A program made the translations under genes and the position numbers. This document shows positions 1 through 9,214 of a stretch of DNA of 64,000 nucleotides, piece by piece (positions within the stretch are counted from its first letter, which is position 1; every line of letters starts with the position of its first letter). The DNA is taken from assembly GCF_030137545.1 (NCBI RefSeq), contig NZ_JARUVL010000006.1:1-64000 (forward strand), read 5' to 3'. The notes beneath the pieces are model-generated. The model saw only the letters and a program-made list of their open reading frames with translations. It did no database searches and was not told the origin of the DNA. Source of the DNA: Virgibacillus sp. LDC-1 (GTDB lineage Bacteria; Bacillota; Bacilli; Bacillales; Amphibacillaceae).

Positions 1-84
1 TTCGTATATAGAGTCGGTTTGACGGCCAGCTCTATTATACCGAAAGGAGATTTGTCTGTTACAACTCTACAAGTTGAATTCTCA

Positions 85-101
85 CACAGGCAGAGCCTGT
101 G
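85..101. other. Short hairpin near window edge
   Basis: CACAGGC and GCCTGTG form a 7-bp stem with loop AGA, followed on the plus strand by GGTTTTAAAACC, which is itself self-complementary. It could end a plus-strand gene lying before the window, but no such gene is visible in bases 1-84, where I recognise nothing else. Confidence 0.35.
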
Positions 102-116
102 GTTTTAAAACCAGTA

Positions 117-146
117 ATAAAAAAATCACCACAATTTGTAGTGATT
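117..146 (-). terminator. Terminator of the dacF/spoIIA operon
   Basis: On the minus strand a 10-bp stem (AATCACTACA pairing with TGTGGTGATT, one G-U pair) with a 3-base loop is followed by a run of T. It lies immediately after the sigF stop codon, so it should be the factor-independent terminator of the operon. Confidence 0.85.
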
Positions 147-899
147 TTAAAGGTTCATCTTTTCTTTCATATCGTGCAATATTTTTTTTTCTAATCGAGA
201 AACTTGTACTTGTGATATTCCAAGACGTTCAGCAACTTCTGATTGTGTTTGATCTTTATAATACCGCAAATATACGATAAGCCTTTCCCGTTCATCTAAC
301 CCGCGAATTGCTTCTTGTAGTGAAAGCTTATCAAACCAACTTGATTCATCCTCGGCTATTTGATCTAATAACGTGATTGGATCACCATCATTTTCAAATA
401 CCGTTTCGTGAATGGAATGTGGAGCTTTACTTGCTTCTTGAGCATGAACTACTTCTTCTGCAGTTATGTCTAATGCATTGGCGATCTCAGAAACCGTTGG
501 TGATCTTCCTAATTTCTTTGTTAATTCATCTTTTTTTCTACGTACTTTGTTGCCGATTTCTTTCAGTGAACGACTTACTTTGACACTGCCATCATCTCGT
601 AAAAATCGTTGTATTTCTCCGATAATCATTGGAACAGCATAGGTGGAAAAACGTACATCATAAGACAAATCAAATTTATCAATCGATTTGATTAAACCGA
701 TACTACCTATTTGGAAGAGATCCTCTGGGTCATATCCTCTATTAAGAAAGCGTTGAACTACTGACCATACCAATCGTACGTTTCGTTCTACCAGAATATC
801 TCGTGCTGCTTTATCTCCATGTTGACTTCGGTAAATAAAGTCTTTTACTTGTGCGTCAGTCAAGGCATCCTTCATATCTTGTTTCACATTAACATCCAT
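147..899 (-). CDS. sigF: RNA polymerase sporulation sigma factor SigF
   Basis: The 250-residue product is the first forespore-specific sigma factor. Sigma-70 regions are easily seen: region 2 with DLFQIGSIGLIKSIDKFD and the promoter-melting segment RFSTYAVPMIIGEIQRF (about residues 60-110), region 3, and region 4 ending in the helix-turn-helix SEVAERLGISQVQVSRLEKK (about 215-240). It is the last gene of the spoIIA operon, 10 bases after spoIIAB, whose product holds it inactive until septation. Length is close to the B. subtilis protein (255). In that family it drives genes such as dacF, spoIIR, spoIVB and sigG; that list is family knowledge. Confidence 0.97.
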   Translation of the reverse strand: MDVNVKQDMKDALTDAQVKDFIYRSQHGDKAARDILVERNVRLVWSVVQRFLNRGYDPEDLFQIGSIGLIKSIDKFDLSYDVRFSTYAVPMIIGEIQRFLRDDGSVKVSRSLKEIGNKVRRKKDELTKKLGRSPTVSEIANALDITAEEVVHAQEASKAPHSIHETVFENDGDPITLLDQIAEDESSWFDKLSLQEAIRGLDERERLIVYLRYYKDQTQSEVAERLGISQVQVSRLEKKILHDMKEKMNL

Positions 900-909
900 A
901 GACAGCTTC

Positions 910-1350
910 CTAATTACGAACCGTTTTACTTTTTAAGAACTGTTTTTTCATGTAAACGGTCGTTCCTTTTCCTGTATGGGATACTACCTCAACTGAATCC
1001 ATGAAATTCTCAATAATTGTAAAACCCATTCCGGATCTTTCAAGCTCTGGTTTCGACGTGTATAACGGTTCTCTTGCCTCGTCGACATTTTCAATACCGA
1101 TTCCCTCATCACGAATAATTAATTCGATCTCATCTTCATACAACATACAGCTTATCGCCACTTTATGATTTGGCTCATTATTATAGCCATGAATAATTGC
1201 ATTTGTAACTGCTTCTGAAACGACGGTTTTAATTTCCGTAAGCTCATCCATCGTTGGATCAAGCTGCGCTACAAATGAACCAATGGTCACACGTGCAAAA
1301 GATTCATTTTCACTCACACTCGAAAACTCAATATACATTTCGTTTTTCAT
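910..1350 (-). CDS. spoIIAB: Anti-sigma-F factor / serine kinase SpoIIAB
   Basis: A 146-residue GHKL-fold kinase that binds and inhibits sigma-F and phosphorylates the antagonist SpoIIAA. The N box ([11 protein letters not shown]), the G1 box (DEGIGI) and the G2 region ([14 protein letters not shown]) for ATP are all present in order. The reading frame overlaps the end of spoIIAA by 4 bases, which implies translational coupling and matched stoichiometry, as expected for this partner-switching trio. Confidence 0.97.
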   Translation of the reverse strand: MKNEMYIEFSSVSENESFARVTIGSFVAQLDPTMDELTEIKTVVSEAVTNAIIHGYNNEPNHKVAISCMLYEDEIELIIRDEGIGIENVDEAREPLYTSKPELERSGMGFTIIENFMDSVEVVSHTGKGTTVYMKKQFLKSKTVRN

Positions 1351-1700
1351 GAAGCCACCCCCAACGTAGCTAATGCATAATTCTCATTTTCCTCTAATCG
1401 AATAATTTTAAAGAGACCCGACATTTCAAACAAACGTTTGATTGAAGGTTCAATAGAGCAAACAATCATTTCTCCACCTAATTGTAAAACCTCCTTATAC
1501 CGTCCTAAAACCACCCCAAGTCCCGAACTATCCATAAACGTCACAGCTTCTAAATTAAGAATGACATGTTTGATTGCATTTTTATACATCATATCCTTCC
1601 AATTTTCTCGTAGAGCTTCTGCTTCATGATGATCTAACTCACCTTGAAGCCTTACAATTAAAACATCTTCTCTCACATGAAATGAATAGGTTAATCCCAT
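1347..1700 (-). CDS. spoIIAA: Anti-sigma-F factor antagonist SpoIIAA
   Basis: A 117-residue STAS-domain protein. The phosphorylation-site segment [14 protein letters not shown] (about residues 55-68) contains the serine that SpoIIAB phosphorylates and that the phosphatase SpoIIE dephosphorylates. Unphosphorylated SpoIIAA displaces sigma-F from SpoIIAB in the forespore. The start ATG follows a strong AAGGAGG. A sigma-H-like promoter lies directly upstream, so the three spoIIA genes can be transcribed separately from dacF. Confidence 0.97.
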   Translation of the reverse strand: MGLTYSFHVREDVLIVRLQGELDHHEAEALRENWKDMMYKNAIKHVILNLEAVTFMDSSGLGVVLGRYKEVLQLGGEMIVCSIEPSIKRLFEMSGLFKIIRLEENENYALATLGVAS

Positions 1701-1731
1701 TTAATTTCCTCCTTACTTTCCTTTGTAGGTT

Positions 1732-1761
1732 AAGTTCTTTATTAAATGGGAGAAATCCTGC
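1732..1761 (-). promoter_or_regulatory. Sigma-H-type promoter of spoIIA
   Basis: On the minus strand GCAGGATTT (1753-1761) and AAAGAACTT (1732-1740) are separated by 12 bases. They match the sigma-H consensus RNAGGAWWW / RNNGAATWW with one mismatch. It lies 32 bases before the spoIIAA start, where the B. subtilis operon has its sigma-H/Spo0A promoter. A GACGAA sequence just upstream could be a weak Spo0A box. Confidence 0.7.
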
Positions 1762-1803
1762 TTAAAGACAAAAGAAGTAACAATTCGTCTAAAATAGATG
1801 AAA

Positions 1804-2994
1804 TTATTTTGCTTTCGACATATCTTGCATTGCTCGTTTTAATAAAGTGAAATAGGAAGCTTTTTCAATTGGCTGTTCGACAACTAGCTCCGATTTCCCA
1901 ATAATGTCCTTTCCTTTATAAATCGTTAGAAATCCAACAGCATCTCCTTTATTTAAAGGTAATTTAATATTGTTATTGATACTAATAGACGTTGTAATAT
2001 TATCGATTTCCTCACCCTTCTTATAAAGGATACTTAAGGATTGTGGCGTAATAACTTTAAAATTGCTCTGCTCCGCTTTTAGGAGGTCAAGTCTAGTAAT
2101 GATTTGTCCTTTTTTAAACAGTTGTTTCGTTTCATAATGGTTAAATGCATAATCAAGCATTTGGGATGTGACCGCATTTCTTTTCTTGATTGTATTTGCT
2201 CCCATAACAACAGATATAACACGCATATCTCCTTTTTTTGCTGTAGCAGTTAAGCAATATTTCGCTTCATTTGTATAACCCGTTTTTAATCCATCCACAC
2301 CAGGATAAAATTTCACAAGCTTATTTGTATTTACTAACCAAAATTCGTTCTCTTGTCCTTTTCGTAAATAATCTTCATAAATAGATGTATACTCTGTAAT
2401 TGATTCGTATTTAAGAAGCTCCTTTGAGATAATTGCCATATCGAATGCGGTACTATAATGCTCTTCGGCTGGTAGTCCAGATACATTTTGAAACTTCGTA
2501 TTTTCTAAGCCGAGCTCACTAACCTTTTTATTCATCTTTTCTACAAAGGCTTCCTCACTACCTGCAATTCTTTCTGCTAAAGCAACACTAGCATCATTTC
2601 CCGAGGCAATTGCAACTCCTTTTATTAGATCATTAACAGTCATTTCTTCTCCCGCTTCCAAAAATACTTGTGACCCTCCCATTGAAGCTGCATTTTCACT
2701 TACCCGAACAACTTCATCTTTTTGGAGTTTTCCTTTCTCTAGTTCTTCCATAATTAATAAAAGGGTCATTATTTTCGTCATACTTGCTGGTGGTAACTGT
2801 TCATGCGCATTTTTATCATAAAGCAGTTTTCCTGTATCGCGTTCAATCAAAATTGCTGATTTAACGTCCTCGGCAAAGTTTAACTTACTATAATCCTCAT
2901 TTGTCTTTTCATTCACTTGTTGGCCATGCACGGGAATGCTTGTGATAACATACATAAAACAGATGATCCAGGTAATTACTGCATACTTTTTCAT
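1804..2994 (-). CDS. dacF: D-alanyl-D-alanine carboxypeptidase DacF (PBP-type)
   Basis: A 396-residue S11 peptidase that trims the terminal D-alanine from peptidoglycan stem peptides. An N-terminal signal peptide (about residues 1-24, cleavage after VHG) precedes the catalytic domain with SxxK (ASMTK), SGN (ASGND) and KTG (GLKTGYT) motifs. The C-terminal beta-rich domain (about 290-390) ends in a likely amphipathic membrane-anchoring helix. In B. subtilis DacF acts from the forespore in cortex formation and is sigma-F/sigma-G controlled. Here it sits directly upstream of spoIIAA in the same orientation. Confidence 0.95.
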   Translation of the reverse strand: MKKYAVITWIICFMYVITSIPVHGQQVNEKTNEDYSKLNFAEDVKSAILIERDTGKLLYDKNAHEQLPPASMTKIMTLLLIMEELEKGKLQKDEVVRVSENAASMGGSQVFLEAGEEMTVNDLIKGVAIASGNDASVALAERIAGSEEAFVEKMNKKVSELGLENTKFQNVSGLPAEEHYSTAFDMAIISKELLKYESITEYTSIYEDYLRKGQENEFWLVNTNKLVKFYPGVDGLKTGYTNEAKYCLTATAKKGDMRVISVVMGANTIKKRNAVTSQMLDYAFNHYETKQLFKKGQIITRLDLLKAEQSNFKVITPQSLSILYKKGEEIDNITTSISINNNIKLPLNKGDAVGFLTIYKGKDIIGKSELVVEQPIEKASYFTLLKRAMQDMSKAK

Positions 2995-3024
2995 TGTTTA
3001 CCCTCCAACACATAATATAAATAT

Positions 3025-3053
3025 AGTGTTGCCATTCAACCTGGCATTTATAA
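3025..3053 (-). promoter_or_regulatory. Candidate sigma-F/sigma-G promoter of dacF
   Basis: Minus strand: TTATA (3049-3053), a 15-base spacer, then GGCAACACT (3025-3033). It resembles the forespore consensus GYWTA / GGNNANAWT and is correctly placed before dacF, but the -35 is imperfect. It is assigned mainly because dacF is forespore-expressed in relatives. Confidence 0.4.
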
Positions 3054-3059
3054 CAAAAA

Positions 3060-3086
3060 AAAACACACATAAAAAATGTGTGTTTT
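3060..3086 (-). terminator. Terminator of the deoB-punA-pdp operon
   Basis: An 11-bp perfect stem (AAAACACACAT with ATGTGTGTTTT) and 5-base loop, with a T run on both strands, lies just after the pdp stop codon. It separates the nucleoside operon from dacF. Confidence 0.85.
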
Positions 3087-3108
3087 GATTAGCTATCCAG
3101 ATTTTCGA

Positions 3109-4413
3109 TTATTCGGTAACGACATTATAGATTAATGTTGGTGGTGTAACTGTTTCTGTGGAAATATTAATATTGGCATACAGCTTATCCATCACATCTT
3201 GTACATCCTCTGAATTGCTGTGAATCGTTAATAAAGCTTCGCCCTCTTGAACAGGATCGCCGACTTTTTTGTGCAACACAATACCAACTGCTAAGTCAAT
3301 GATTGATTCTTTGGTAGCTCTCCCAGCACCAAGCATCATTGCTGCTGCACCTATTTCATTTGCAACAATCTCTGCAACTGTACCAGATTTTTTAGCTATT
3401 AATTCTATTTGATATTTGGCCTGTGGCAATTGTTCGGGGTGATCTACAACCGTTGCATCGCCACCTTGGGAAGCTAAAAATAGCTTAAAGTGTGCGAGTG
3501 CCTTCCCATTGCGTAGATTTTCTTCGAGCATTGCTCTTGCATCCTCAATTGTCTTCGCTTTTTGAGCTAGAACAACCATTTGACTACCTAGGGTTAGACA
3601 AAGTTCTGTTAAATCATCTGGACCATTTCCTTGGAGTGTATCAATTGCTTCCTTAATCTCTAATGCATTCCCAATAGCTCTTCCTAGTGGTTGGCTCATA
3701 TCCGAAATAACTGCCATTGTATTCCGACCTACTTTATTGCCAATCGATACCATTGCATGTGCTAATTCCTTCGCATCCGTTTCATTCTTCATAAACGCAC
3801 CTGCACCCGTTTTAACGTCTAAAACAATGGCATCTGCACCTGCTGCTATTTTTTTACTCATTATAGAGCTAGCAATTAATGGAATAGAACTAACTGTTGC
3901 AGTAACATCTCGCAAGCTATATATTTTCTTGTCAGCAGGCGTCAAATTTCCAGATTGACCAATAACAGCAACTTTATTTTTATTTACTAAGTCAATAAAT
4001 TCATCATTTGAAATTTCCACATGAAAACCAGGAACTGCTTCTAGCTTATCGATAGTTCCTCCTGTGTGTCCAAGTCCTCGTCCACTCATCTTAGCAACTG
4101 GAACATCAACAGAAGCTACTAAGGGTGCAAGAATCAATGTCGTTGTATCTCCAACCCCACCTGTTGAATGTTTATCTACTTTAATTCCGTCGATTGCAGA
4201 TAAATCGATTTTATCACCAGATTCAACCATTGCAGTTGTTAATATTGCCCGTTCCTCTTGATTCATATCCTGCAAATAAATTGCCATTAAAAGCGCACTT
4301 ACTTGATAATCTGGTATGGAACCATCTGTATACCCATTAACAAAAAATTCAATTTCATCTTTGGTCAGTGCTTTCCCATCTCTTTTTTTCTCAATGATGT
4401 CATACATTCTCAT
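3109..4413 (-). CDS. pdp: Pyrimidine-nucleoside phosphorylase
   Basis: A 434-residue homodimeric enzyme that phosphorolyses uridine, deoxyuridine and thymidine to the base and (deoxy)ribose-1-phosphate. The phosphate-binding signature [13 protein letters not shown] and the following [16 protein letters not shown] (about residues 81-125) are textbook for the family, and length is normal. The start has AAAGGTGATCAAAA before ATG. It lies 20 bases after punA, completing an operon that feeds pentose-1-phosphates to DeoB. Confidence 0.96.
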   Translation of the reverse strand: MRMYDIIEKKRDGKALTKDEIEFFVNGYTDGSIPDYQVSALLMAIYLQDMNQEERAILTTAMVESGDKIDLSAIDGIKVDKHSTGGVGDTTTLILAPLVASVDVPVAKMSGRGLGHTGGTIDKLEAVPGFHVEISNDEFIDLVNKNKVAVIGQSGNLTPADKKIYSLRDVTATVSSIPLIASSIMSKKIAAGADAIVLDVKTGAGAFMKNETDAKELAHAMVSIGNKVGRNTMAVISDMSQPLGRAIGNALEIKEAIDTLQGNGPDDLTELCLTLGSQMVVLAQKAKTIEDARAMLEENLRNGKALAHFKLFLASQGGDATVVDHPEQLPQAKYQIELIAKKSGTVAEIVANEIGAAAMMLGAGRATKESIIDLAVGIVLHKKVGDPVQEGEALLTIHSNSEDVQDVMDKLYANINISTETVTPPTLIYNVVTE

Positions 4414-4433
4414 TTTTGATCACCTTTTTCATA

Positions 4434-5255
4434 TTAGTTTGGTAAAGACAGAATAATTTTCTTTATAAAGCGCAAGAAATCCTCTCTTACTTTATCTGTC
4501 GTTTCAATTACCTCTTGATGAGTTAATGGTTGCTCTAAAATACCAGCTGCCATATTAGAAATACATGAGACTCCAAGCACACGTAAACCAGCATGTGCTG
4601 CGATAATAACTTCAGGAACAGTAGACATTCCTACAGCATCGCCACCTAATGTGCGCAACATGTTAATCTCTGCAGGAGTCTCATAGCTAGGTCCTGTATT
4701 TCCAACATAAACCCCCTGACGTACGTCTAATTTAAGATTCTGTGCACAGTCTAAAGCAATTTGGATATATTCCTTATCATAAACAGATGACATATCTGGG
4801 AATCGAACGCCAAACTCATCGTCATTTGGTCCGATTAATGGATTTGTACCCATGTTATTAATATGGTCAGTAATAATCATTAAGTCGCCAGGTTCAAATG
4901 CTTTATTAATTCCTCCCGCAGCATTTGTGACGATGATCGTTTCAATCCCGAGAAGTTTCATGATTCGAACCGGGAAAGTCACTTGCTCCATACTATATCC
5001 TTCATAAAAATGAAATCGTCCTTGCATTGCGATCACTTGTTTTCCATTTAACTCTCCTACTACAAGCTGTCCCTTATGTCCTGACACAGTAGAAACCGGG
5101 AAATGCGGTATTTCCGTATAAGGAATCGTAACTGGATGCTCTATTTCATCAGCTAGTACTCCTAAACCTGATCCTAATATTAAACCTATTGTCGGTGTCT
5201 CCTTTAAATGAGACTGAATAAATGCACTTGCTTCTTTTAATGCAGCATGTTTCAT
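4434..5255 (-). CDS. punA: Purine-nucleoside phosphorylase (trimeric type)
   Basis: A 273-residue enzyme of the PNP/MTAP family that splits guanosine/inosine nucleosides with phosphate. Motifs are GSGLGVLAD near the N-terminus, GHKGQLVVG, the family signature [17 protein letters not shown], and SNMAAGI near the C-terminus. The length of about 270 points to the trimeric PupG/PunA type rather than the hexameric DeoD type (about 235). It lies between deoB and pdp with 20-base gaps, so all three are probably one transcript. Confidence 0.95.
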   Translation of the reverse strand: MKHAALKEASAFIQSHLKETPTIGLILGSGLGVLADEIEHPVTIPYTEIPHFPVSTVSGHKGQLVVGELNGKQVIAMQGRFHFYEGYSMEQVTFPVRIMKLLGIETIIVTNAAGGINKAFEPGDLMIITDHINNMGTNPLIGPNDDEFGVRFPDMSSVYDKEYIQIALDCAQNLKLDVRQGVYVGNTGPSYETPAEINMLRTLGGDAVGMSTVPEVIIAAHAGLRVLGVSCISNMAAGILEQPLTHQEVIETTDKVREDFLRFIKKIILSLPN

Positions 5256-5275
5256 TTTAAATTCCCCCTTACCTC

Positions 5276-6454
5276 TTATTTAATTTCTGATAAAAAGCTT
5301 GTGCCATGATTTGGTTGTTGAATCGCAAAATTATCAGCTATGGTAGCTCCGATATCTGCAAATGTTTTTCGGATTGGAAGCTGTCTGCCAACATCAATTG
5401 ATGTATGATAAATGAGTAATGGCACATATTCTCGTGTATGATCCGTTCCATGGTGAACAGGATCATTACCATGGTCTGCAGTAATGATTAATAAATCATC
5501 ATCCGTTAGCTTCTCAAAAACTTCTGGAAGTCTTGCATCATATGCTTCTAACGCTTTTCCATAGCCAATTGGATCTCGACGATGCCCATACTTGGCATCG
5601 AAATCAACTAAGTTAAGAAAGCTGATGCCTGTAAAATCTTTATCCATTGATTGAATAAGCTTCGTCATTCCATCTTCATTATCTACCGTTCTTATTGCTT
5701 CCGTTACACCTTCTCCATCATAAATATCAGAGATTTTTCCTAAAGCAATCACATCGTGCTTATTGTCTTTTAATTCATTCATCACCGTTCTGCCAAAGGG
5801 CTTTAACGCATAATCATGACGGTTTGAAGTTCTTTCAAATGCTCCTGGCTTCCCAACAAAAGGACGAGCAATCACTCTGCCTACCATGTATTTTTCATCT
5901 AATGTAAGCTCGCGAGCTATTTCACAAATTCGATAAAGCTCCTCTAATGGTACAACTTCTTCATGTGCTGCAATTTGTAAAACCGAATCAGCAGAAGTAT
6001 AAACAATGAGTGCACCTGTTTTCATGTGCTCCTCACCGAGTTCATCGAGAATAGCAGTACCTGAAGCAGGCTTATTTCCAATAATAGCTCTACCGGTTTT
6101 ACTTTCCAATTCATTTATTAACTCAGCAGGAAATCCATCCGGAAACGTCTGAAATGGTTTTTGAATGTTTAGCCCCATAATTTCCCAATGACCAGTCATT
6201 GTATCCTTCCCGTTTGAAGCCTCTTCCATTTTCGTAAAGTGAGCTAAAGGAGTTGATTGCTTTTCAACACCTTTAATTTCGCGAATATTACTAAGACCAA
6301 GCTTTGCCATATTAGGCATATTCAAGCCACCCATTTGCTCCGCAATATGTCCTAATGTATCTGCACCGACATCGTTAAATTTAGCAGCATCTGGTGCCTC
6401 ACCAATTCCTACTGAATCCATTACAACTAAGAATACACGTTTAAAGTTTTTCAT
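5276..6454 (-). CDS. deoB: Phosphopentomutase
   Basis: A 392-residue alkaline-phosphatase-superfamily mutase that interconverts (deoxy)ribose 1- and 5-phosphate. The N-terminal metal-binding segment [13 protein letters not shown], the phosphothreonine region [10 protein letters not shown], and the C-terminal metal ligands TADHGNDP and [12 protein letters not shown] are all present. GGAGGG precedes the ATG by 7 bases. First gene of the nucleoside operon, called drm in B. subtilis. Products can enter glycolysis through deoxyribose-phosphate aldolase encoded elsewhere. Confidence 0.97.
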   Translation of the reverse strand: MKNFKRVFLVVMDSVGIGEAPDAAKFNDVGADTLGHIAEQMGGLNMPNMAKLGLSNIREIKGVEKQSTPLAHFTKMEEASNGKDTMTGHWEIMGLNIQKPFQTFPDGFPAELINELESKTGRAIIGNKPASGTAILDELGEEHMKTGALIVYTSADSVLQIAAHEEVVPLEELYRICEIARELTLDEKYMVGRVIARPFVGKPGAFERTSNRHDYALKPFGRTVMNELKDNKHDVIALGKISDIYDGEGVTEAIRTVDNEDGMTKLIQSMDKDFTGISFLNLVDFDAKYGHRRDPIGYGKALEAYDARLPEVFEKLTDDDLLIITADHGNDPVHHGTDHTREYVPLLIYHTSIDVGRQLPIRKTFADIGATIADNFAIQQPNHGTSFLSEIK

Positions 6455-6542
6455 TCAATTTCCCTCCTATATATGATTTACCCAAATAATCAATTCATAT
6501 TCGATTAAGAAGTATGATGTCAGACAACTTTATGTAAAAATA

Positions 6543-7436
6543 TTATGCTCTTGGATGAAACGCTTTGTATACATCCTTTAATCTAGCTTTTGTTACATGC
6601 GTATAAATTTGCGTAGTAGCGATATCAGCATGTCCCAACATCTCTTGCACTGCTCTTAAATCTGCACCGTTTTCCAATAAGTGTGTGGCAAATGAATGTC
6701 TCAACATATGTGGTGTGATCTTTTTATTAATATTGGCCTGAAGTGCGATTTGGTTCAATATTTTCCAAAAACCTTGCCTTGACATCGCTCTACCATGATG
6801 ATTAACAAATAAAGCGTTTTCTTCAGCACTATTTTTAACGAGCTTACCTCGTACTTCTTCTAAATATTGCTGTAAAGCTGCGGCGGCAGCATCGCCAATT
6901 GGTACAATGCGCTCCTTTGAGCCCTTTCCAACACAACGTACAAAACCCATCATTAAATGAAGATCACTCATTTTTAATGAAATTAACTCAGAAACTCGTA
7001 AACCAGTAGCATAAAGAAGTTCAATCATCGCCTTGTTACGAATCGCTAATGGTGAATCTAGTTTCAACTCAAGAAGTGCATCTACTTCCTGCAAGGATAA
7101 TACATTTGGTAGTCTTCGTTCCTTCCGAGGTGTTTCAATGTGAAGACTGGCATCATGGTCCACCAGACTTTCACGTACTAAAAATTGATGAAACAAGCGA
7201 ATGGATGATGTTGTTCGTGCCAGCGTTGCGGCAGATTTCCCTTCATCCTTTAGCTTGTAGAGAAAACCAAGTATGTCCTTTCGACCAACAGCATTCCAAT
7301 CCGTTACATGAACGGTTTCACTAATATAACGCTGATAATTTGATAAGTCTCTTTTATAGGAAGAAAGGGTATTGTCTGCAAGTCCTCTTTCAATTAATAA
7401 ATAGTGAAAAAAATCATCATACGCATGTTTTAGCAT
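6543..7436 (-). CDS. xerD: Tyrosine recombinase XerD
   Basis: A 297-residue site-specific recombinase acting with XerC/CodV at dif to resolve chromosome dimers. The N-terminal SAM-like core-binding domain (about 1-90) is followed by the catalytic domain with Arg in ATGLRVSEL, Lys in [22 protein letters not shown], a second His in LGHADI, and the nucleophile in TTQIYTHV. It is the B. subtilis ripX position, just upstream of drm. GGAGAG lies 9 bases before the ATG. XerD rather than XerC is inferred from synteny. Confidence 0.94.
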   Translation of the reverse strand: MLKHAYDDFFHYLLIERGLADNTLSSYKRDLSNYQRYISETVHVTDWNAVGRKDILGFLYKLKDEGKSAATLARTTSSIRLFHQFLVRESLVDHDASLHIETPRKERRLPNVLSLQEVDALLELKLDSPLAIRNKAMIELLYATGLRVSELISLKMSDLHLMMGFVRCVGKGSKERIVPIGDAAAAALQQYLEEVRGKLVKNSAEENALFVNHHGRAMSRQGFWKILNQIALQANINKKITPHMLRHSFATHLLENGADLRAVQEMLGHADIATTQIYTHVTKARLKDVYKAFHPRA

Positions 7437-7441
7437 ATCTG

Positions 7442-7648
7442 TTACTCTCCAAACCGAAAAAAGACATTGTATTTATCCTTTACGTTTTCATTCTCATTAA
7501 AAACTTTAACAGATGGTCCTTCTGGTGTGTCGTATCTATGAAACTGTTCATACTCTGAGTGCATAATACGTAAACCGAAATAGAATAAAAACGTACATGC
7601 AATAAATAAAACAAAGACTTTAATTACATCCCAAAGCATATATTTCAT
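7442..7648 (-). CDS. YqzK-like small membrane protein
   Basis: A 68-residue protein with one transmembrane helix (about residues 8-27) and a polar C-terminal tail. Position between fur and xerD matches the uncharacterised Bacillus YqzK family. It is 5 bases before xerD and probably cotranscribed. Function unknown. Bases 7649-7841 upstream are AT-rich and presumably hold its promoter, but no box stands out. Confidence 0.7.
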   Translation of the reverse strand: MKYMLWDVIKVFVLFIACTFLFYFGLRIMHSEYEQFHRYDTPEGPSVKVFNENENVKDKYNVFFRFGE

Positions 7649-7841
7649 CCAACAAATCTCCTCATAATAAAATTATTATTAAAAGATATGCCAAAAAAGA
7701 CAAGCTTTATACATACAATGGGAAAACAATCTGAAAATCTTGTTTATTTATACCTTATACTCTTAAAATATCGTATTTCATTCATTTTGTAAATAAAATG
7801 CACATCCACTTCTAACTTGTTCTAAATGTTTTCACATTTAA

Positions 7842-7873
7842 TAAAAATTGCCTTTTCAAATATAAAAAGGCAA
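7842..7873 (-). terminator. Terminator of fur
   Basis: Minus-strand stem TTGCCTTTT/AAAAGGCAA (9 bp) with an 8-base AT loop, followed by TTTTTA, directly after the fur stop codon. Confidence 0.85.
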
Positions 7874-7885
7874 GCGTATCACTTA

Positions 7886-8338
7886 TTAAGATTTTACTGT
7901 CGCTTTTTGACATTGTTTGCATATTCCATGAAAGGTTAAGCGATGATCTTTAACCTGAAATCCCCAATCGTTTTCAATGATTTTTTCCACATCGCCTAGC
8001 AAGTCATCAACAACTTCTTCAACCGAACCACATTCAATACATACTAAATGATGATGAAAATGCTCCGCGCCTTCCTTACGTAAATCATATCGAGAAACAC
8101 CGTCACCAAAGTTTATCTTATCTACTATCTTTAGTTCAGATAATAATTCTAATGTGCGATATACTGTTGCTAGCCCAATTTCTGGTGCTTTTTCCTTAAC
8201 TAATAAATAAATATCCTCCGCACTTAAATGATCTTCTTCTCTTTCCAGCAACACTCTTACTGTTGCTTCTCGTTGCGGAGTTAGCTTGTAGCTTTGCGCG
8301 TGGAGCTGCTTTTTTATCCGATCTATTCGATGTTCCAT
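7886..8338 (-). CDS. fur: Ferric uptake regulator Fur
   Basis: A 150-residue Fe(II)-responsive repressor. The winged-helix domain contains LTPQREATVRVLLE and the recognition helix IGLATVYRTLELL. The metal-binding region has HFHHHLVC and two structural-zinc pairs (CIECGS and CKQC). The start is placed at the ATG beginning MEHRIDRIKKQ because GAGGAGG sits 8 bases upstream; a further in-frame start 18 bases upstream overlaps that ribosome site. It is nearly identical in layout to B. subtilis Fur (149 residues) rather than to PerR or Zur. Confidence 0.95.
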   Translation of the reverse strand: MEHRIDRIKKQLHAQSYKLTPQREATVRVLLEREEDHLSAEDIYLLVKEKAPEIGLATVYRTLELLSELKIVDKINFGDGVSRYDLRKEGAEHFHHHLVCIECGSVEEVVDDLLGDVEKIIENDWGFQVKDHRLTFHGICKQCQKATVKS

Positions 8339-8420
8339 GGCAGGTTCCCTCCTCATATCCCATCTTTATTATATGCACTCCTAATTAAAGTGTCAAAATA
8401 AAATGGATACAACAAACAAA

Positions 8421-8435
8421 TGATAATAATTATTA
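8421..8435. promoter_or_regulatory. Fur-type 7-1-7 operator
   Basis: TGATAAT A ATTATTA matches the Bacillus Fur box TGATAATNATTATCA at 13 of the 14 specified positions. It lies about 80 bases upstream of the fur start. This could be Fur autoregulation; PerR uses a related box. Confidence 0.55.
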
Positions 8436-8437
8436 TT

Positions 8438-8452
8438 ATATAATCATTATTA
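8438..8452. promoter_or_regulatory. PerR-type 7-1-7 operator
   Basis: ATATAAT C ATTATTA matches the PerR box TTATAATNATTATAA at 12 of 14 positions. In B. subtilis fur is a PerR-repressed gene, so this is the more likely controller of fur. It is two bases from a Fur-like box, so the two regulators could compete. Confidence 0.5.
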
Positions 8453-8478
8453 TAGACAAATGATGTTTTATAGTATTC

Positions 8479-9120
8479 TCATTTAGAAAAATACGACTGA
8501 ATAAAAGAACTCATTGCTTCATTAGCTACAAACGCTTCTAATGCCCCTGCGCACATTGCGAAAATGAATAAACCTAAATATACAGAAAGATATTTCCCGA
8601 AAGGCTGTAGGACAGGCTCTGTTACTCTTCTTGAAAATAATTTATTTAATAAAATTAGCGAAAATATCATCGATAGACTTCCAGCTATAATGTACACAGG
8701 AATAATAATAAAGTTTTGTGGCGCAATCGAAAAAGATGCAAGTAAAAATCCTTCCATACCAAGCTGATTCACAAGAAAGCCAACAGTAAATCCGACAACA
8801 AGGCCTTTAATAAATAACAAAATCCATACAATGGGAAGTCCAATAATGGATAGACCTAGAATGAAAAGCAGGAGTAAGTATTTTGCATGATATAAAAAGC
8901 TGTTCTTAAAAACTTCACTACTAGAAATTTGACTTTCAGATGCAATTTGACCAAAAAACTTTTCGAGATAAAAGAAAAGCTCTTGTTTTTGAATGACATT
9001 CATACTATTTACAATGACCGCTCCAAAAATAACGCCAGTTACAAATAAAATTATCATAAAAACATAAATGGTTGCGTGTTCTCTAAAATGATTTAGTAAT
9101 TGTCCTTTGCTTGAGTACAT
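8479..9120 (-). CDS. spoIIM: Stage II sporulation protein M
   Basis: A 213-residue polytopic membrane protein of the SpoIID/SpoIIM/SpoIIP engulfment machine, which remodels septal peptidoglycan in the mother cell. About five hydrophobic segments are visible (for example residues 18-39 and 67-105). The start is set at the ATG preceded by GGAGG with 8-base spacing; the open frame continues 11 codons further upstream, but the length from this start equals that of B. subtilis SpoIIM (214). The ribosome site lies inside a long inverted repeat, described separately. Confidence 0.92.
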   Translation of the reverse strand: MYSSKGQLLNHFREHATIYVFMIILFVTGVIFGAVIVNSMNVIQKQELFFYLEKFFGQIASESQISSSEVFKNSFLYHAKYLLLLFILGLSIIGLPIVWILLFIKGLVVGFTVGFLVNQLGMEGFLLASFSIAPQNFIIIPVYIIAGSLSMIFSLILLNKLFSRRVTEPVLQPFGKYLSVYLGLFIFAMCAGALEAFVANEAMSSFIQSYFSK

Positions 9121-9122
9121 GT

Positions 9123-9174
9123 GGAATTCCTCCATTCGATAAGCTGCTTTCATATAAAACTATGAAGGAATTCC
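9123..9174 (-). promoter_or_regulatory. SD-sequestering hairpin in the spoIIM leader
   Basis: In a transcript of the minus strand, GGAATTCCTTCAT (9162-9174) can pair over 13 consecutive positions, one of them G-U, with ATGGAGGAATTCC (9123-9135). The second arm contains the spoIIM GGAGG ribosome site. The loop is 26 bases. A transcript beginning upstream would mask the ribosome site; one beginning at the internal sigma-E-like promoter would lack the first arm. Confidence 0.7.
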
Positions 9175-9185
9175 GTTAAAAATAC
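9157..9185 (-). promoter_or_regulatory. Sigma-E-type promoter of spoIIM
   Basis: Minus strand: GTATTTT (9179-9185), a 14-base spacer, then CATAGTTT (9157-9164), compared with the sigma-E consensus KMATATT / CATACA-T. The -10 overlaps the upstream arm of the leader hairpin, so the expected start near 9150 lies inside the hairpin loop. B. subtilis spoIIM is sigma-E dependent, which supports the call. Confidence 0.55.
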
Positions 9186-9214
9186 CTTGTATCTATTATT
9201 TTTTCGACGGACTA

